From: Ignavibacteria bacterium
GTDB taxonomy: Bacteria > Bacteroidota > Ignavibacteria > SZUA-365
Direction: 5' to 3'
DNA length: 64,000 bases
Assembly: GCA_016720835.1 (NCBI GenBank)
Contig: JADKJW010000001.1
Coordinates: forward strand, 1-64,000
Shown: in pieces, positions 52,928 through 62,064 of the stretch
Numbering within the stretch: the stretch's first letter is position 1
Layout of the letters: the number at the start of each line of letters is the position of its first letter
Translations under genes and position numbers: made by a program
Notes under the pieces: model-generated
Told to the model about the DNA's origin: nothing
Database searches by the model: none
Seen by the model: the letters and a program-made list of their open reading frames with translations, nothing else

Positions 52928-55900
52928 TTACTTCGACAGGGTCATCTTCTTCATGCTGGTGAACGGCTGTCCGCCATCAACCGGCGTGGCGTCGAGGCGG
53001 TAGAAGTAGCTGCCGCTTGCGACGTTTTCGCCGATGTTGTTGAGACCCTTCCAGCTCATCGTGTAGCGGCCGGCTTCCTGCGTGCCGTTGGCGAGCGTCA
53101 TCACTTCGCGGCCGAGCATGTCAAGCACGCGGAGGGTCACGACGCTGGTCTGCGGAAGCGCATAGGAAATCACGGTCGACGGATTGAACGGGTTCGGATA
53201 GTTCTGATCGAGCGAGAAGCCCTGCGGGATCACTGCAGCGACCGTGGACCCGGTGACCTTGCGGTTTTCCGGAACGGCGAAGAGGATGCCCATGGAACCG
53301 ACCGAATGGTCAACATACTGGATGCTGCCATACGGCGACTTCACTTCGACCGGAACCACCGTCGCGGCCAATTCCGGATTGCTCTGCGGGCGCGTGTCCG
53401 TCATTTCGACGGGCTCGACACCGCGCTGCGCGGACTTGATGAACGCGACGAGTTCTTCCTTCGACGCAAACTTCACGTCCGCATTCAGGGGAGCGACGCT
53501 CTTGCTGTACGACGCATTCTCCTTGACATTCGGGAAGAGATCCATCTTCGAGTAATCCGCGCCCGGGCGCTCGATCTCGAACACGTTATCGACAGACTGG
53601 AGCAGCTTGCCGATTTTCTCTTCGCGATTGTAGACGAACGCGATGTTGTTGCCGTTCTCGATCGCGGTGGCGATGACGCCCTTGGCGTTCGCATCGACGT
53701 TGCCGAGCAGGTACACATCGGTGCCCTTCGCGGCCGCGATCTTGGGATCGTTCATGTTCATGACTTCAACCGACACGCCCTTCTCCTTCAGCGTCGTCAC
53801 GGTCGAGGCGATGTCGCCCGGATTCGTGCTGCTGCCGGTGGCGAGGATGGCGCGGGTTGAGCTCACGTACAGCCAGTATTCGTGGGTGTCGTTCGCGGGA
53901 TTCTGATCGTCCGGCTTGCGCGAGAAGAAGGCCTTCACGCGGTACATGCCTGCAACGCTCGGATTCCACTGCGGCATCGGCACGGACACCGTCTGATAGG
54001 CATTGATGCCGGGATAGTTCGGGGAACCGCCCGGACCGTAGTTGACATCGCCGAGGTAGACGCGATTGCCGCCTGCATCGAAGATCTCAAGACGCATGTT
54101 GAAGTCCTTCGTGTTGCCGCCCTGCAGCGAGTTCGCGGTCACGATGACATTCGGCTGGAACGGCGCGTTGGTGATCGAAACCGCCTCGGTTCCGAACGTG
54201 CCGTTGATGCTCATGTAGTTGATCGCGAAATCGTTCAGGTTGGTCATGTTCACGCGCATCGGGAGCGAGAAATTGCCCCAACTGTCGGTCGCAGAGGCGC
54301 CCGAAATGCCCGCCGACGGTGCGGCGGTGCCGCCCGCGTTGTACTGATACACGAAACGGGTGCCAAGCTGCGAAAAGGGACCGAGTGGTCCGAATTCCTC
54401 GTTGAACTTGAAACTCCAGTAGCGGTCGGCCATGAACGGCATGGCGCCAAACGTGTACGGGTAGACCAGCACGTTGGTGGCTGCCATGTTGTCGAGCATG
54501 AACACGTACGAACCCGGCGTGAGATCGACCGACGGGTTGGTGGTGATGTTGCCCTGCGGGTCGCAGGCGTAGAGCGGGAAGCTGCGCCAGTTGCCGAGCA
54601 TGTACTCGTTGGCATTGATCGTCGGCGACTTCGCCACGGGCGGACCGACCGGGGCGCCGGTGTAACCGGAACCGGTCGAGCAACGCCAGACGGAAATACG
54701 AACCGGCGTGCGCCACGTCGCGTTCACCACCATGCCGAGGTCGAACTTGTAATCGACGCTCGTGACCTTGGTGCTCGGGTACTTGAACACCGTGAACGTC
54801 TGGCCGAGACCCGAAAGGGCCGACCCAGTCGGCTGCAGCGGAATCGCCGCGAAGAGAGAGGCGCCCGGGAGGGAACTACTTCCAATCTGGAAGGAATTGA
54901 ACTGGTTCACCTTCGTCCCGTAGTATCCCATGGTCGTGTTGGTCATTTCGATGGGATTCTGCGTCTCGATCCAGTTGTCGCTGTTGTCGTCGTCGTAGCG
55001 CTGCTGGCTGAGCTTGGAGCGGAGGTAGTAGGATCCGGTCGGCATGCTCGCGAGATCGGCATTGACGGTGGAACCTGCCTTCAGCGGATTCGAATCGAGT
55101 GTACCGGGATAGGCATAGGGGCCGTCGCCGGCGAGGGACACGAAGGTCGTGCCATGGCGGCGTTCGACGTTCTCCCAACCCACTGCGGTGCGGGGACCCA
55201 TTTTCTGCACGCCCCAGAAGAGGAGCACGGGATCCTGGTCCTTCGCATGGATTGAATACGGCGGAATCGTTCCGATCACGTCGGGCAGATAGCCGAGCGA
55301 TGAACCGGTGATCGCGCCCGGTATCGGCACGCCCATGAGCGGACCGGCGATACCTTCGTGGAGCATGTTGCTTTCGACTTCGCCGCCACCGGCGAGGTAC
55401 TCGACGAGGAGGGAGAGCACGCGCACATGACCGAACACGGGGATGTTGCCATCGCAGTAGGTGTCGTACACGGTCACGTAGTAGAGGCCTTCGACCGGCT
55501 GGCCGTTGAGGCCTGTCAGCGGTGTTTCCGGCCTGTAGGTTCCGCAGACGCCGTCGCCGAGCGGACCGCCGCAGAGATCAGCCTGCCAGATGCCTGTCAG
55601 GGCACGATCATCGAAGCTGGTTCCGATGTACCCCGTTTCGTCGGAGCCGGGAACACCCCAGGGAGCTGCATCCTCGCCGTTGCACGCGGTCAGTCGCGCA
55701 CCGCCGTGAAGAGCGTTGCCGCCGAGGAGCGTCGTGGTTGTCGTCGCGCCGCCTGAAGGCCAGGGAGCGGTGACACCGACAGGCTTCGGTGCCGGCGGCG
55801 CCTGCAGCGGAGGAGTGAACGTGGCGACCTTTCCGAAGTACACGGCGATGTCCTGGGTGAGAGCCTTGATGCCGGTGTACGGCGGAGGCGGCGCGCAGGA

Positions 55901-56710
55901 GATGTCGACGGTCACGCGGAAACGACCGGGAGTCGTGTAGCCGGGAACGGACTGTCCGACGAGGAGGCCCGGATAGCCGAGGTTCGCGATGATGAACGGA
56001 TACGCTTCACCATTGAGGCCCGGGGTCACGTTCGGCTCGCCCGTGGCGTTGCAGAGGGGACCGACAGGCGTCTTCTGGTTCGGGACCATGGACATCTGGC
56101 CGTTGAGCTGGCCGATGAGCTGCGGACCGGTCTTGACCTGCGACCACAGCACTGCTTCCGGTTCAGCGACGACGGAATTGAACACGACCGACCAGCCTTC
56201 AAGAAAACCTTCCTGGAAAGGATAGCTGCCGCTACCCTGGCTGTTGCGGGTGTCGATCAGCTGAATCGTCCACCAGCCGCCGGAGGTCTTGCCGCTGATG
56301 GATGCGAGCATCGTCACCGGGGCCATCGGACGGTCGAAGGGCTGTGCAGCCTGCACCCAGCTCGTCGAACCGTTGTCCTGGAACAATGTGTACGACCGCT
56401 CGCTGCCGAGCGATCCGTAGAGCATGTTCGCGCCACCGAAGGCGACTTCGTTCTTGAGAATGACCTGCTGACCGGTCGGCGATGTGAGCACGATGCGGAG
56501 GGTGCTGTAATACACCACCTTGGCGTGCAGACCGATGCGCACGTTTGTCATCTTCACGTTCGTCGGAACGTAAATCTGATCCACCGTCGTCTGGCCGCTC
56601 TGAATCGGCAGATGTGGGGTACTCTTGAACTTGTAAGAACCGGCCCATGACGTATTCACGAGCACCGCCCCTACAAGGAGAAGAGCAGTAAGGAGAGTCA
56701 ACTTCCTCAT
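52928..56710 (-). CDS. Large T9SS-sorted protein with an N-terminal P/Homo B-like domain
   Basis: A 1260-residue exported protein (signal MRKLTLLTALLLVGAVLVNT). Residues about 45-185 resemble a proprotein-convertase P domain (NVRIGLHAKVVYYSTLRIVL, SGGWWTIQLIDTRNSQGSGS). Long beta-rich regions follow, and a CARDB-like module at about 880-970 (YRVKAFFSRKPDDQNPANDT). The C-terminus is a type A sorting domain (FSLDQNYPNPFNPSTVISYA, RVLDMLGREVMTLANG, ending KKMTLSK). No peptidase domain is attached to the P domain. It has its own terminator, and codon use looks smoother than its neighbours, suggesting high expression; this is an impression, not a calculation. Confidence 0.85.
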   Translation of the reverse strand: MRKLTLLTALLLVGAVLVNTSWAGSYKFKSTPHLPIQSGQTTVDQIYVPTNVKMTNVRIGLHAKVVYYSTLRIVLTSPTGQQVILKNEVAFGGANMLYGSLGSERSYTLFQDNGSTSWVQAAQPFDRPMAPVTMLASISGKTSGGWWTIQLIDTRNSQGSGSYPFQEGFLEGWSVVFNSVVAEPEAVLWSQVKTGPQLIGQLNGQMSMVPNQKTPVGPLCNATGEPNVTPGLNGEAYPFIIANLGYPGLLVGQSVPGYTTPGRFRVTVDISCAPPPPYTGIKALTQDIAVYFGKVATFTPPLQAPPAPKPVGVTAPWPSGGATTTTTLLGGNALHGGARLTACNGEDAAPWGVPGSDETGYIGTSFDDRALTGIWQADLCGGPLGDGVCGTYRPETPLTGLNGQPVEGLYYVTVYDTYCDGNIPVFGHVRVLSLLVEYLAGGGEVESNMLHEGIAGPLMGVPIPGAITGSSLGYLPDVIGTIPPYSIHAKDQDPVLLFWGVQKMGPRTAVGWENVERRHGTTFVSLAGDGPYAYPGTLDSNPLKAGSTVNADLASMPTGSYYLRSKLSQQRYDDDNSDNWIETQNPIEMTNTTMGYYGTKVNQFNSFQIGSSSLPGASLFAAIPLQPTGSALSGLGQTFTVFKYPSTKVTSVDYKFDLGMVVNATWRTPVRISVWRCSTGSGYTGAPVGPPVAKSPTINANEYMLGNWRSFPLYACDPQGNITTNPSVDLTPGSYVFMLDNMAATNVLVYPYTFGAMPFMADRYWSFKFNEEFGPLGPFSQLGTRFVYQYNAGGTAAPSAGISGASATDSWGNFSLPMRVNMTNLNDFAINYMSINGTFGTEAVSITNAPFQPNVIVTANSLQGGNTKDFNMRLEIFDAGGNRVYLGDVNYGPGGSPNYPGINAYQTVSVPMPQWNPSVAGMYRVKAFFSRKPDDQNPANDTHEYWLYVSSTRAILATGSSTNPGDIASTVTTLKEKGVSVEVMNMNDPKIAAAKGTDVYLLGNVDANAKGVIATAIENGNNIAFVYNREEKIGKLLQSVDNVFEIERPGADYSKMDLFPNVKENASYSKSVAPLNADVKFASKEELVAFIKSAQRGVEPVEMTDTRPQSNPELAATVVPVEVKSPYGSIQYVDHSVGSMGILFAVPENRKVTGSTVAAVIPQGFSLDQNYPNPFNPSTVISYALPQTSVVTLRVLDMLGREVMTLANGTQEAGRYTMSWKGLNNIGENVASGSYFYRLDATPVDGGQPFTSMKKMTLSK

Positions 56711-56991
56711 AGAATACCTCCAAGTAGTTGGGGAAAGAAAGAATGAAGTAGGTTCACGACAATGAAATCAGATGTTTGTCCGCGAGAGAAGTGCCGCGCC
56801 GCCGCCCGTGTACGGATTTCCGGGATCGGCTGCCGCGTTGTAGTGGAATACGTTGGCGTGCGGGGCACAGAAAGGAACACGAAGAACTGAACTCCTGAAC
56901 TCGTGCGTCAAATTACACAAGTGCATTCCGAATGTCAAGATGAATCATGGGGTGAAAAATAAGAGGAAAAGATGAAAGTATCCACAAAGAA
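56711..56991. promoter_or_regulatory. Intergenic leader upstream of the 1260-residue T9SS gene
   Basis: A 281-bp gap holding the ribosome binding site GGAGGT 7 nt before ATG 56710 and presumably the promoter. No convincing TAnnTTTG motif was found. Confidence 0.35.
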
Positions 56992-58752
56992 TCAGCGGCT
57001 GAGAAAGATTTTTTTCGTCTGGGAACCCGCCGCAGTTCGCATTTTCACGAAATACAGCCCGGCGGGAAGCTCGCTCCCGTCGAACAGCGCCTTGTACGAG
57101 CCGGTGCCCTGCCGTTCGGAAACCAGCTCCTCCACTTCCCTTCCCATCAGATCGTAGACGCGGATGCTGACATGCGTCGGCTCCGACAGGGTGTAGGGAA
57201 TCTCCGTCACCGATCCGAAGGGATTGGGCTGGTTCTCCCCGAGGGAAAAGTTCATCACCTGTTCCGCGCCGATGGGCACTTCGTCGGAGAACACGATGCT
57301 GCCGTCGGCGTTCACTTTCCGCAGGCGGTAGTACACGATCGTCTTTTCGGACCATTCGTCGGTGGCGTGATAGACCCGGTGGTTCTGCCCGTCCTGCCCC
57401 GCTTCAAAAGTCGCGAACACCGCGTATTTCCCTTCCTCGGTGCGTTTCTCGACCTGGAAGTGACGCACTTTCGACTCGTCGTATGATTCCCACGCCATGT
57501 CCACCGTTCCTCCCTCCATCGTGACTCCGAAGGAGAGCAGCTCGACGCGCAAGGGGGCGGTGGACGCGATGATCTTCGGCTTGTTGAAGGCCACCGCTTC
57601 GAATCCCTCCGCGCCTGTCGCGTTGGGAATGCGGCCGTTCTGACCGTTCTCGAACGTGTACAGCGCGGCAAGGTTCTTTTCGAAACCCGAGAGGGCCGTC
57701 TGCTTGTAGAAGATGATTTCCTCCTGCGACCGGACGGCGGACCAGAAGCGCAACTCGTCGATCGTTCCGGCGAAAAAGCGCCGCTTCGTCGGACGCGCGC
57801 CGATGAGCGGCGGCGCATGGCGCAGGTCCCGTATGCTCTCCGGCAGAAACAGCGTCTCGATGAAACGCGCGTCGGCGTAGAGCTCGATGCTGCGCGTCGC
57901 GGAGGCATAGACGGCCGCGAGATGATGCCAGCGGCCGTCGGCGATGAACACGGAGGAATGCGTCCGGTACAGGGAGTCTCCGTCGGAGGCCTGCACGAAG
58001 GCGGCGCCGCGGTCGTCGATGCCGATTTCGAGCGGGAAGGCCCCGAGAAAATCATCCTGCCGCGTGCTGAGGATGGGAACGTCGCGCACGGTCGTGGAGA
58101 CCCAGCACTCGACGGAAAAATCCGCGCGCATGGTGAAGGCGAACACGCCGCTGTCGGGAAGCGCGAGGTATTCGCGCGCGCCGGAAAACGAGAGCGCCGC
58201 CGTGCCGTTGCGCTCCTGATCGGTCACGGTCACCGTGACGAGGTTGTTCGGCGTGTCGAAGGAGGCGAAATCCCGCAGGCCGGCGGGATCGTGCGTGCGC
58301 CAGCGCCCTTCTTCCTCCGTGAGTTCCATGCCGCCGGAGGTGCACTTCAGCGTGAAGGTGCCGGTCTCCGTCGGGCGGAGCGTGATGAAGACGCGGACGT
58401 TGTCGCTCTTCTCCCGCGAAAAACGGATCGTGTCGACCACGGCGATCACCGTGTGCCCGGCCTCGGCGGTGAAGCGCGAGGCGAGTTCCTCATTGTAGCG
58501 GAGACGGCGCCTGGCGGATGTGGCGACGCAGCTCGCGCCCACGAATTCGAACGACTCCGGAACCTGCAGCACGATGCCCGCGACCCCCTGCCCCTCGCCG
58601 GAGATGACGCCGTCGATCGCGACGGTGAACGATTCGTCCACCGCCACGCCGGCCGGGGCGGAGATGGAGTTGATCTTCGTGAGACACCCCGCGGCTGCGA
58701 GGGCGAACAACGGGAGCGCACACAGCATCGCCCGCCGTCCGCGCATCTTCAT
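56992..58752 (-). CDS. LamG/concanavalin-like T9SS protein with a lipobox
   Basis: A 586-residue protein. The N-terminus MLCALPLFALAAAGC ends in a lipobox, so the mature protein may be lipidated. Residues about 45-175 are a beta domain (FEFVGASCVATSARRRLRY). Residues about 190-375 are a LamG-like sandwich (FTMRADFSVECWVSTT, DGRWHHLAAVYASATRSIEL, FFAGTIDELRFWSAVRSQEE). An Ig-like module and a C-terminal sorting domain follow (FSLGENQPNPFGSVTEIPYT, ending SQTKKIFLSR). LamG domains bind sugars or other proteins. The gene follows nuoI by 20 bp. Confidence 0.82.
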   Translation of the reverse strand: MKMRGRRAMLCALPLFALAAAGCLTKINSISAPAGVAVDESFTVAIDGVISGEGQGVAGIVLQVPESFEFVGASCVATSARRRLRYNEELASRFTAEAGHTVIAVVDTIRFSREKSDNVRVFITLRPTETGTFTLKCTSGGMELTEEEGRWRTHDPAGLRDFASFDTPNNLVTVTVTDQERNGTAALSFSGAREYLALPDSGVFAFTMRADFSVECWVSTTVRDVPILSTRQDDFLGAFPLEIGIDDRGAAFVQASDGDSLYRTHSSVFIADGRWHHLAAVYASATRSIELYADARFIETLFLPESIRDLRHAPPLIGARPTKRRFFAGTIDELRFWSAVRSQEEIIFYKQTALSGFEKNLAALYTFENGQNGRIPNATGAEGFEAVAFNKPKIIASTAPLRVELLSFGVTMEGGTVDMAWESYDESKVRHFQVEKRTEEGKYAVFATFEAGQDGQNHRVYHATDEWSEKTIVYYRLRKVNADGSIVFSDEVPIGAEQVMNFSLGENQPNPFGSVTEIPYTLSEPTHVSIRVYDLMGREVEELVSERQGTGSYKALFDGSELPAGLYFVKMRTAAGSQTKKIFLSR

Positions 58753-58772
58753 GGCGCGCGGATCGGCGAAGC

Positions 58773-59267
58773 TCACCGGTGCGCGCGGAGATATTCCAGG
58801 CGCGGACGCAGCTCCGCGACGGGGGTCAGGAGCGCGTCCTTGTCGAAGATGGCGTCGGCGTATTCCGTGAAGGCCAGCTCGTAGCGGTTGCTCATCACGA
58901 TGGCCTCCTCCGGGCAGACCTCCTCGCAGAAGCCGCAGAAGATGCAGCGCAGCATGTTGATTTCGAAACGCGCGGGATAGCGCTCCTTCTCGTCGGCGGT
59001 CTCGGCGGCCTGCACGTCGATCGCGAGCGCGGGACAGACGCGCGAGCAGAGTCCGCACGCCACGCAGCGCTCCACGCCGTTCTCCTCGAGGACGAGCACC
59101 GGCGCGCCGCGGAACGACGGCGGCGGCGTCCACCGCTCCTCGGGATACTGCCGCGTGTCCTTCTTCCGCAGCATCTGCTCGAGCGTGAGCTTCATGCCCT
59201 TCACGAGTTCGGGGATGTAGATTTTTTCCCAGAAGGTGAGCGTGTATTTCTTGTCGACTGTTGCCAT
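58773..59267 (-). CDS. nuoI: NADH-quinone oxidoreductase subunit I
   Basis: A 164-residue peripheral subunit of complex I that holds two [4Fe-4S] clusters: CVACGLCSRVCPALAI and CIFCGFCEEVCPEEAI. It passes electrons toward quinone. ATG 59267 is chosen because AAAGGA lies 8 nt upstream; other ATGs occur three residues earlier. It follows nuoH in the usual G-H-I order. Confidence 0.93.
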   Translation of the reverse strand: MATVDKKYTLTFWEKIYIPELVKGMKLTLEQMLRKKDTRQYPEERWTPPPSFRGAPVLVLEENGVERCVACGLCSRVCPALAIDVQAAETADEKERYPARFEINMLRCIFCGFCEEVCPEEAIVMSNRYELAFTEYADAIFDKDALLTPVAELRPRLEYLRAHR

Positions 59268-59319
59268 CGTCATCATCCTTTCTGCTGCGTCACGGGGAGC
59301 TTCGGCGCCGGAGTATCCG

Positions 59320-60345
59320 TCACAGGAAGAGGAGCAGCGCACCCGTGAGCACGATGTTCGCGATCGCCAGGGGGAGCATCACCTTCCAGCCCAGGTTCAT
59401 CAACTGATCGTACCGGAAGCGCGGAACGCTCCACCGGACCCACTGGAAGAAAAAGAGCAGGAACGCCACTTTCAGCATGAAGGCGAGGATCTGCACCAGC
59501 ACCATCCATCCGTCGGAGAGTCCGAACGTCTCGAGGTACGGGACCTGCCAGCCGCCGAGATACAGCGTCGTGATCACCGCGCTGGACGTGATCATGTTGG
59601 CGTATTCGGCGAGGAAGAACAGGGCGAATTTGAAACTGCTGTACTCGGTGTGGTACCCGCCGACGAGTTCGGGCTCCGCTTCGGGAAGATCGAAGGGCGC
59701 GCGGTTGGTCTCCGCGAACGACGCGACGAGGAACGTGATGAAGCCGACCGGCTGCAGCACGAGGTTCCACATCCATCCGTGCTGATGGTGCACGATGTCG
59801 GTGAGCTGCAGCGAACCGGTGATCATGATCACGCCGATGAGACTGAGTCCCATCGACAGCTCGTAGGAGATCATCTGCGCCGCGGAGCGGAGGCCGCCGA
59901 GCAGCGAATACTTGTTGTTCGACGCCCAGCCGCTCAGGGTGAGCCCGTAGACGCCCATCGATGTCAGGGCGAGCACGTACAGGATGCCGACATTGACGTC
60001 CGCGATCACCATGTGCACCGTGCGCCCGAAGAGGGTGATCGTCGGCCCCGCGATCGGAATGACGGCGAGCGTCGAGAACGCGACGCCGATGGAGATGACC
60101 GGCGCGAGCGTGTGGATGAAGCGGTTGGCCGCGGCGGGGACGATGTCCTCCTTGAGAAGGAGCTTGACGACGTCCGCGTACGGCTGCAGCAGGCCGAGCC
60201 AGCCGACGCGGTTCGGGCCCACGCGGTTCTGTATCCACGCGCTGATCTTCCGCTCGGTGTACACGAGTTCCGCCACCGTGAGCAGCACGACGACGAACAT
60301 GACGACGATTTTTATCAGCGCGATGGCGATGTCAAGAACATCCAT
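59320..60345 (-). CDS. nuoH: NADH-quinone oxidoreductase subunit H
   Basis: A 341-residue membrane subunit with about eight transmembrane helices. It has the conserved ERKISAWIQNRVGPNRVG near the N-terminus and AETNRAPFDLPEAEPELVGG, both hallmarks of NuoH, near the quinone site. It begins 3 bp after the nuoG stop. Confidence 0.95.
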   Translation of the reverse strand: MDVLDIAIALIKIVVMFVVVLLTVAELVYTERKISAWIQNRVGPNRVGWLGLLQPYADVVKLLLKEDIVPAAANRFIHTLAPVISIGVAFSTLAVIPIAGPTITLFGRTVHMVIADVNVGILYVLALTSMGVYGLTLSGWASNNKYSLLGGLRSAAQMISYELSMGLSLIGVIMITGSLQLTDIVHHQHGWMWNLVLQPVGFITFLVASFAETNRAPFDLPEAEPELVGGYHTEYSSFKFALFFLAEYANMITSSAVITTLYLGGWQVPYLETFGLSDGWMVLVQILAFMLKVAFLLFFFQWVRWSVPRFRYDQLMNLGWKVMLPLAIANIVLTGALLLFL

Positions 60346-60348
60346 GGC

Positions 60349-62064
60349 TCACTGTCCGGAACGAGGGTGAACGTCGCTGTACACGTACGGCAGCGCGTGC
60401 GCGGGGGCGGGTCCTTCGAGGCGGCGACCCGCGCGGCCGAGCGTGTCGTAGGAGTGCGCGTGCAGCGCGGGGATCTTCTGCGCCATTTCGTCGAAGACAT
60501 CCTCCGCGTGCTCGAACTTCCATTTCGCGCCGAGAACGCGCGCAAGCGCGGTGGCGATCTTCCATGTCGGACGGCTGTCCATGCGCGGAATCCTGCCCCA
60601 GCGGTCGAACTCCGTCCCGAAGGTGTCGAGGCGGCTGGGCTGGAAACCGCCCATCCAGCGCTCGCGCTCCATCGTGAGCACGGCGGGATTCAGGAGCTGC
60701 ATGTGCGATTGGAAATTCACCATGGTTCCGCCCTTCTCGGCGAAGGTCGACGACGCGAGAACGGCGTCGGCGCGCTCGGTCAGCGCCGATGTGTTGCTGA
60801 CGAAGGCGATGACGAGTTCGGCCCTCGCGAGAGCGCGGAAGAATTCCGCGTGCATGGCGGCCCGGTGATCGGTCACGATCACGGCCTTCACGATTCCCTG
60901 CTCCAGCGCGGCGATGATGCCGTCCAGGCCGTGCGCGGCGTCCTGCGGCGCGAGGCCGGCGAGGCGCGCGCCCGCGGTGTTCGGCGTCTTGTCCGCGCGC
61001 AGAAGGAACGCGTCCTCGTCGCCGGGAAGCGTGTGCGGCAGCAGGTCGAGGTACGGCGTGTGCAGGATTTCGCGCGCGAAGCGCTGCAACACCCAGGCGT
61101 CCTCGCAGGTGTCGAAGGGCGATCCGATGACCGCGATCTGCTGCTTCGCGTAGCCCTTCAGGTCCGACACGACCGAGGCGAGCGCTTCGTCCCAGGTGAC
61201 CGGAACGTGGACGCCGTCGCGGCGCAGCATGGGCTGCTTGACGCGCGTGCCGGCGTTGACGTCGCGCCAGCTTTCGAGCCGTCCCGCGTCGCACATCCAG
61301 AAATTGTTCACGTCCTGATTCTCGCGCGGCGTGAGGCGCAGGATGTCGTTCTGCCGCACCCAGATGTTGGTGTTGCAGCCGCGCGCGCAGCCCGTGCAGA
61401 TGCTCGGCGTCTTCGACATGTCCCATGCGCGGGCCTTGAAACGGAAATCCGTGTTCGTGAGCGCGCCGACGGGGCAGACGTCGATGACGTTCATGGAGTA
61501 GGGCGAGTCGAGCTGCTTGCCGGGGAACGTGGCCACGGTCACGCGGTCGCCCCGCTGCACGAACGTGAGCTGCGGATCGCCGACGACGTCCTCGCAGAAG
61601 CGGATGCAGCGGGAGCAGGAGATGCAGCGCTCGGCGTCGAACATGACCCTCGGGCCGAGCGCGGTGCGCTTCATGTTGTGGTTCTTCTCTTCGTCGAAGC
61701 GGGATTCGCCGACGCTGAAGCGGTAGGCGTAGTCCTGCAGTTTGCACTCGCCCGCTTCGTCGCAGATGGGGCAGTCGAGCGGGTGGTTGATGAGAATGAA
61801 CTCCATCACGGCGGCGCGCGCCTCGACGGCCTTCTCGGAATTGATGTGCACGACCATGCCGTCCATGCAGAGCGTCGAGCACGCGATCACCTGCTTCGGC
61901 ATCTTCTCGACCTCGACGAGACACATGCGGCAGTTGCCCGAAATGGAGAGCGCGGGATGCCAGCAGAAATGGGGAACGTACAGGCCGTTCTCGAAGGCCG
62001 CGTCGATGATGGTCTTCGTCGGCTCCGTCTGGATGCTCTTTCCGTCGATGGTGACAGTGATCAT
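60349..62064 (-). CDS. nuoG: NADH-quinone oxidoreductase subunit G
   Basis: A 571-residue subunit. The N-terminal [2Fe-2S] region is HFCWHPALSISGNCRMCLVE; further cysteines lie in CPICDEAGECKLQDYAYRF and CISCSRCIRFCEDV; a fourth cluster set CTGCARGCNTN precedes the molybdopterin-oxidoreductase-like domain. At 571 residues it is shorter than E. coli NuoG (about 900), as in several Bacteroidota. The start ATG overlaps the stop of the upstream aminotransferase gene. Confidence 0.93.
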   Translation of the reverse strand: MITVTIDGKSIQTEPTKTIIDAAFENGLYVPHFCWHPALSISGNCRMCLVEVEKMPKQVIACSTLCMDGMVVHINSEKAVEARAAVMEFILINHPLDCPICDEAGECKLQDYAYRFSVGESRFDEEKNHNMKRTALGPRVMFDAERCISCSRCIRFCEDVVGDPQLTFVQRGDRVTVATFPGKQLDSPYSMNVIDVCPVGALTNTDFRFKARAWDMSKTPSICTGCARGCNTNIWVRQNDILRLTPRENQDVNNFWMCDAGRLESWRDVNAGTRVKQPMLRRDGVHVPVTWDEALASVVSDLKGYAKQQIAVIGSPFDTCEDAWVLQRFAREILHTPYLDLLPHTLPGDEDAFLLRADKTPNTAGARLAGLAPQDAAHGLDGIIAALEQGIVKAVIVTDHRAAMHAEFFRALARAELVIAFVSNTSALTERADAVLASSTFAEKGGTMVNFQSHMQLLNPAVLTMERERWMGGFQPSRLDTFGTEFDRWGRIPRMDSRPTWKIATALARVLGAKWKFEHAEDVFDEMAQKIPALHAHSYDTLGRAGRRLEGPAPAHALPYVYSDVHPRSGQ

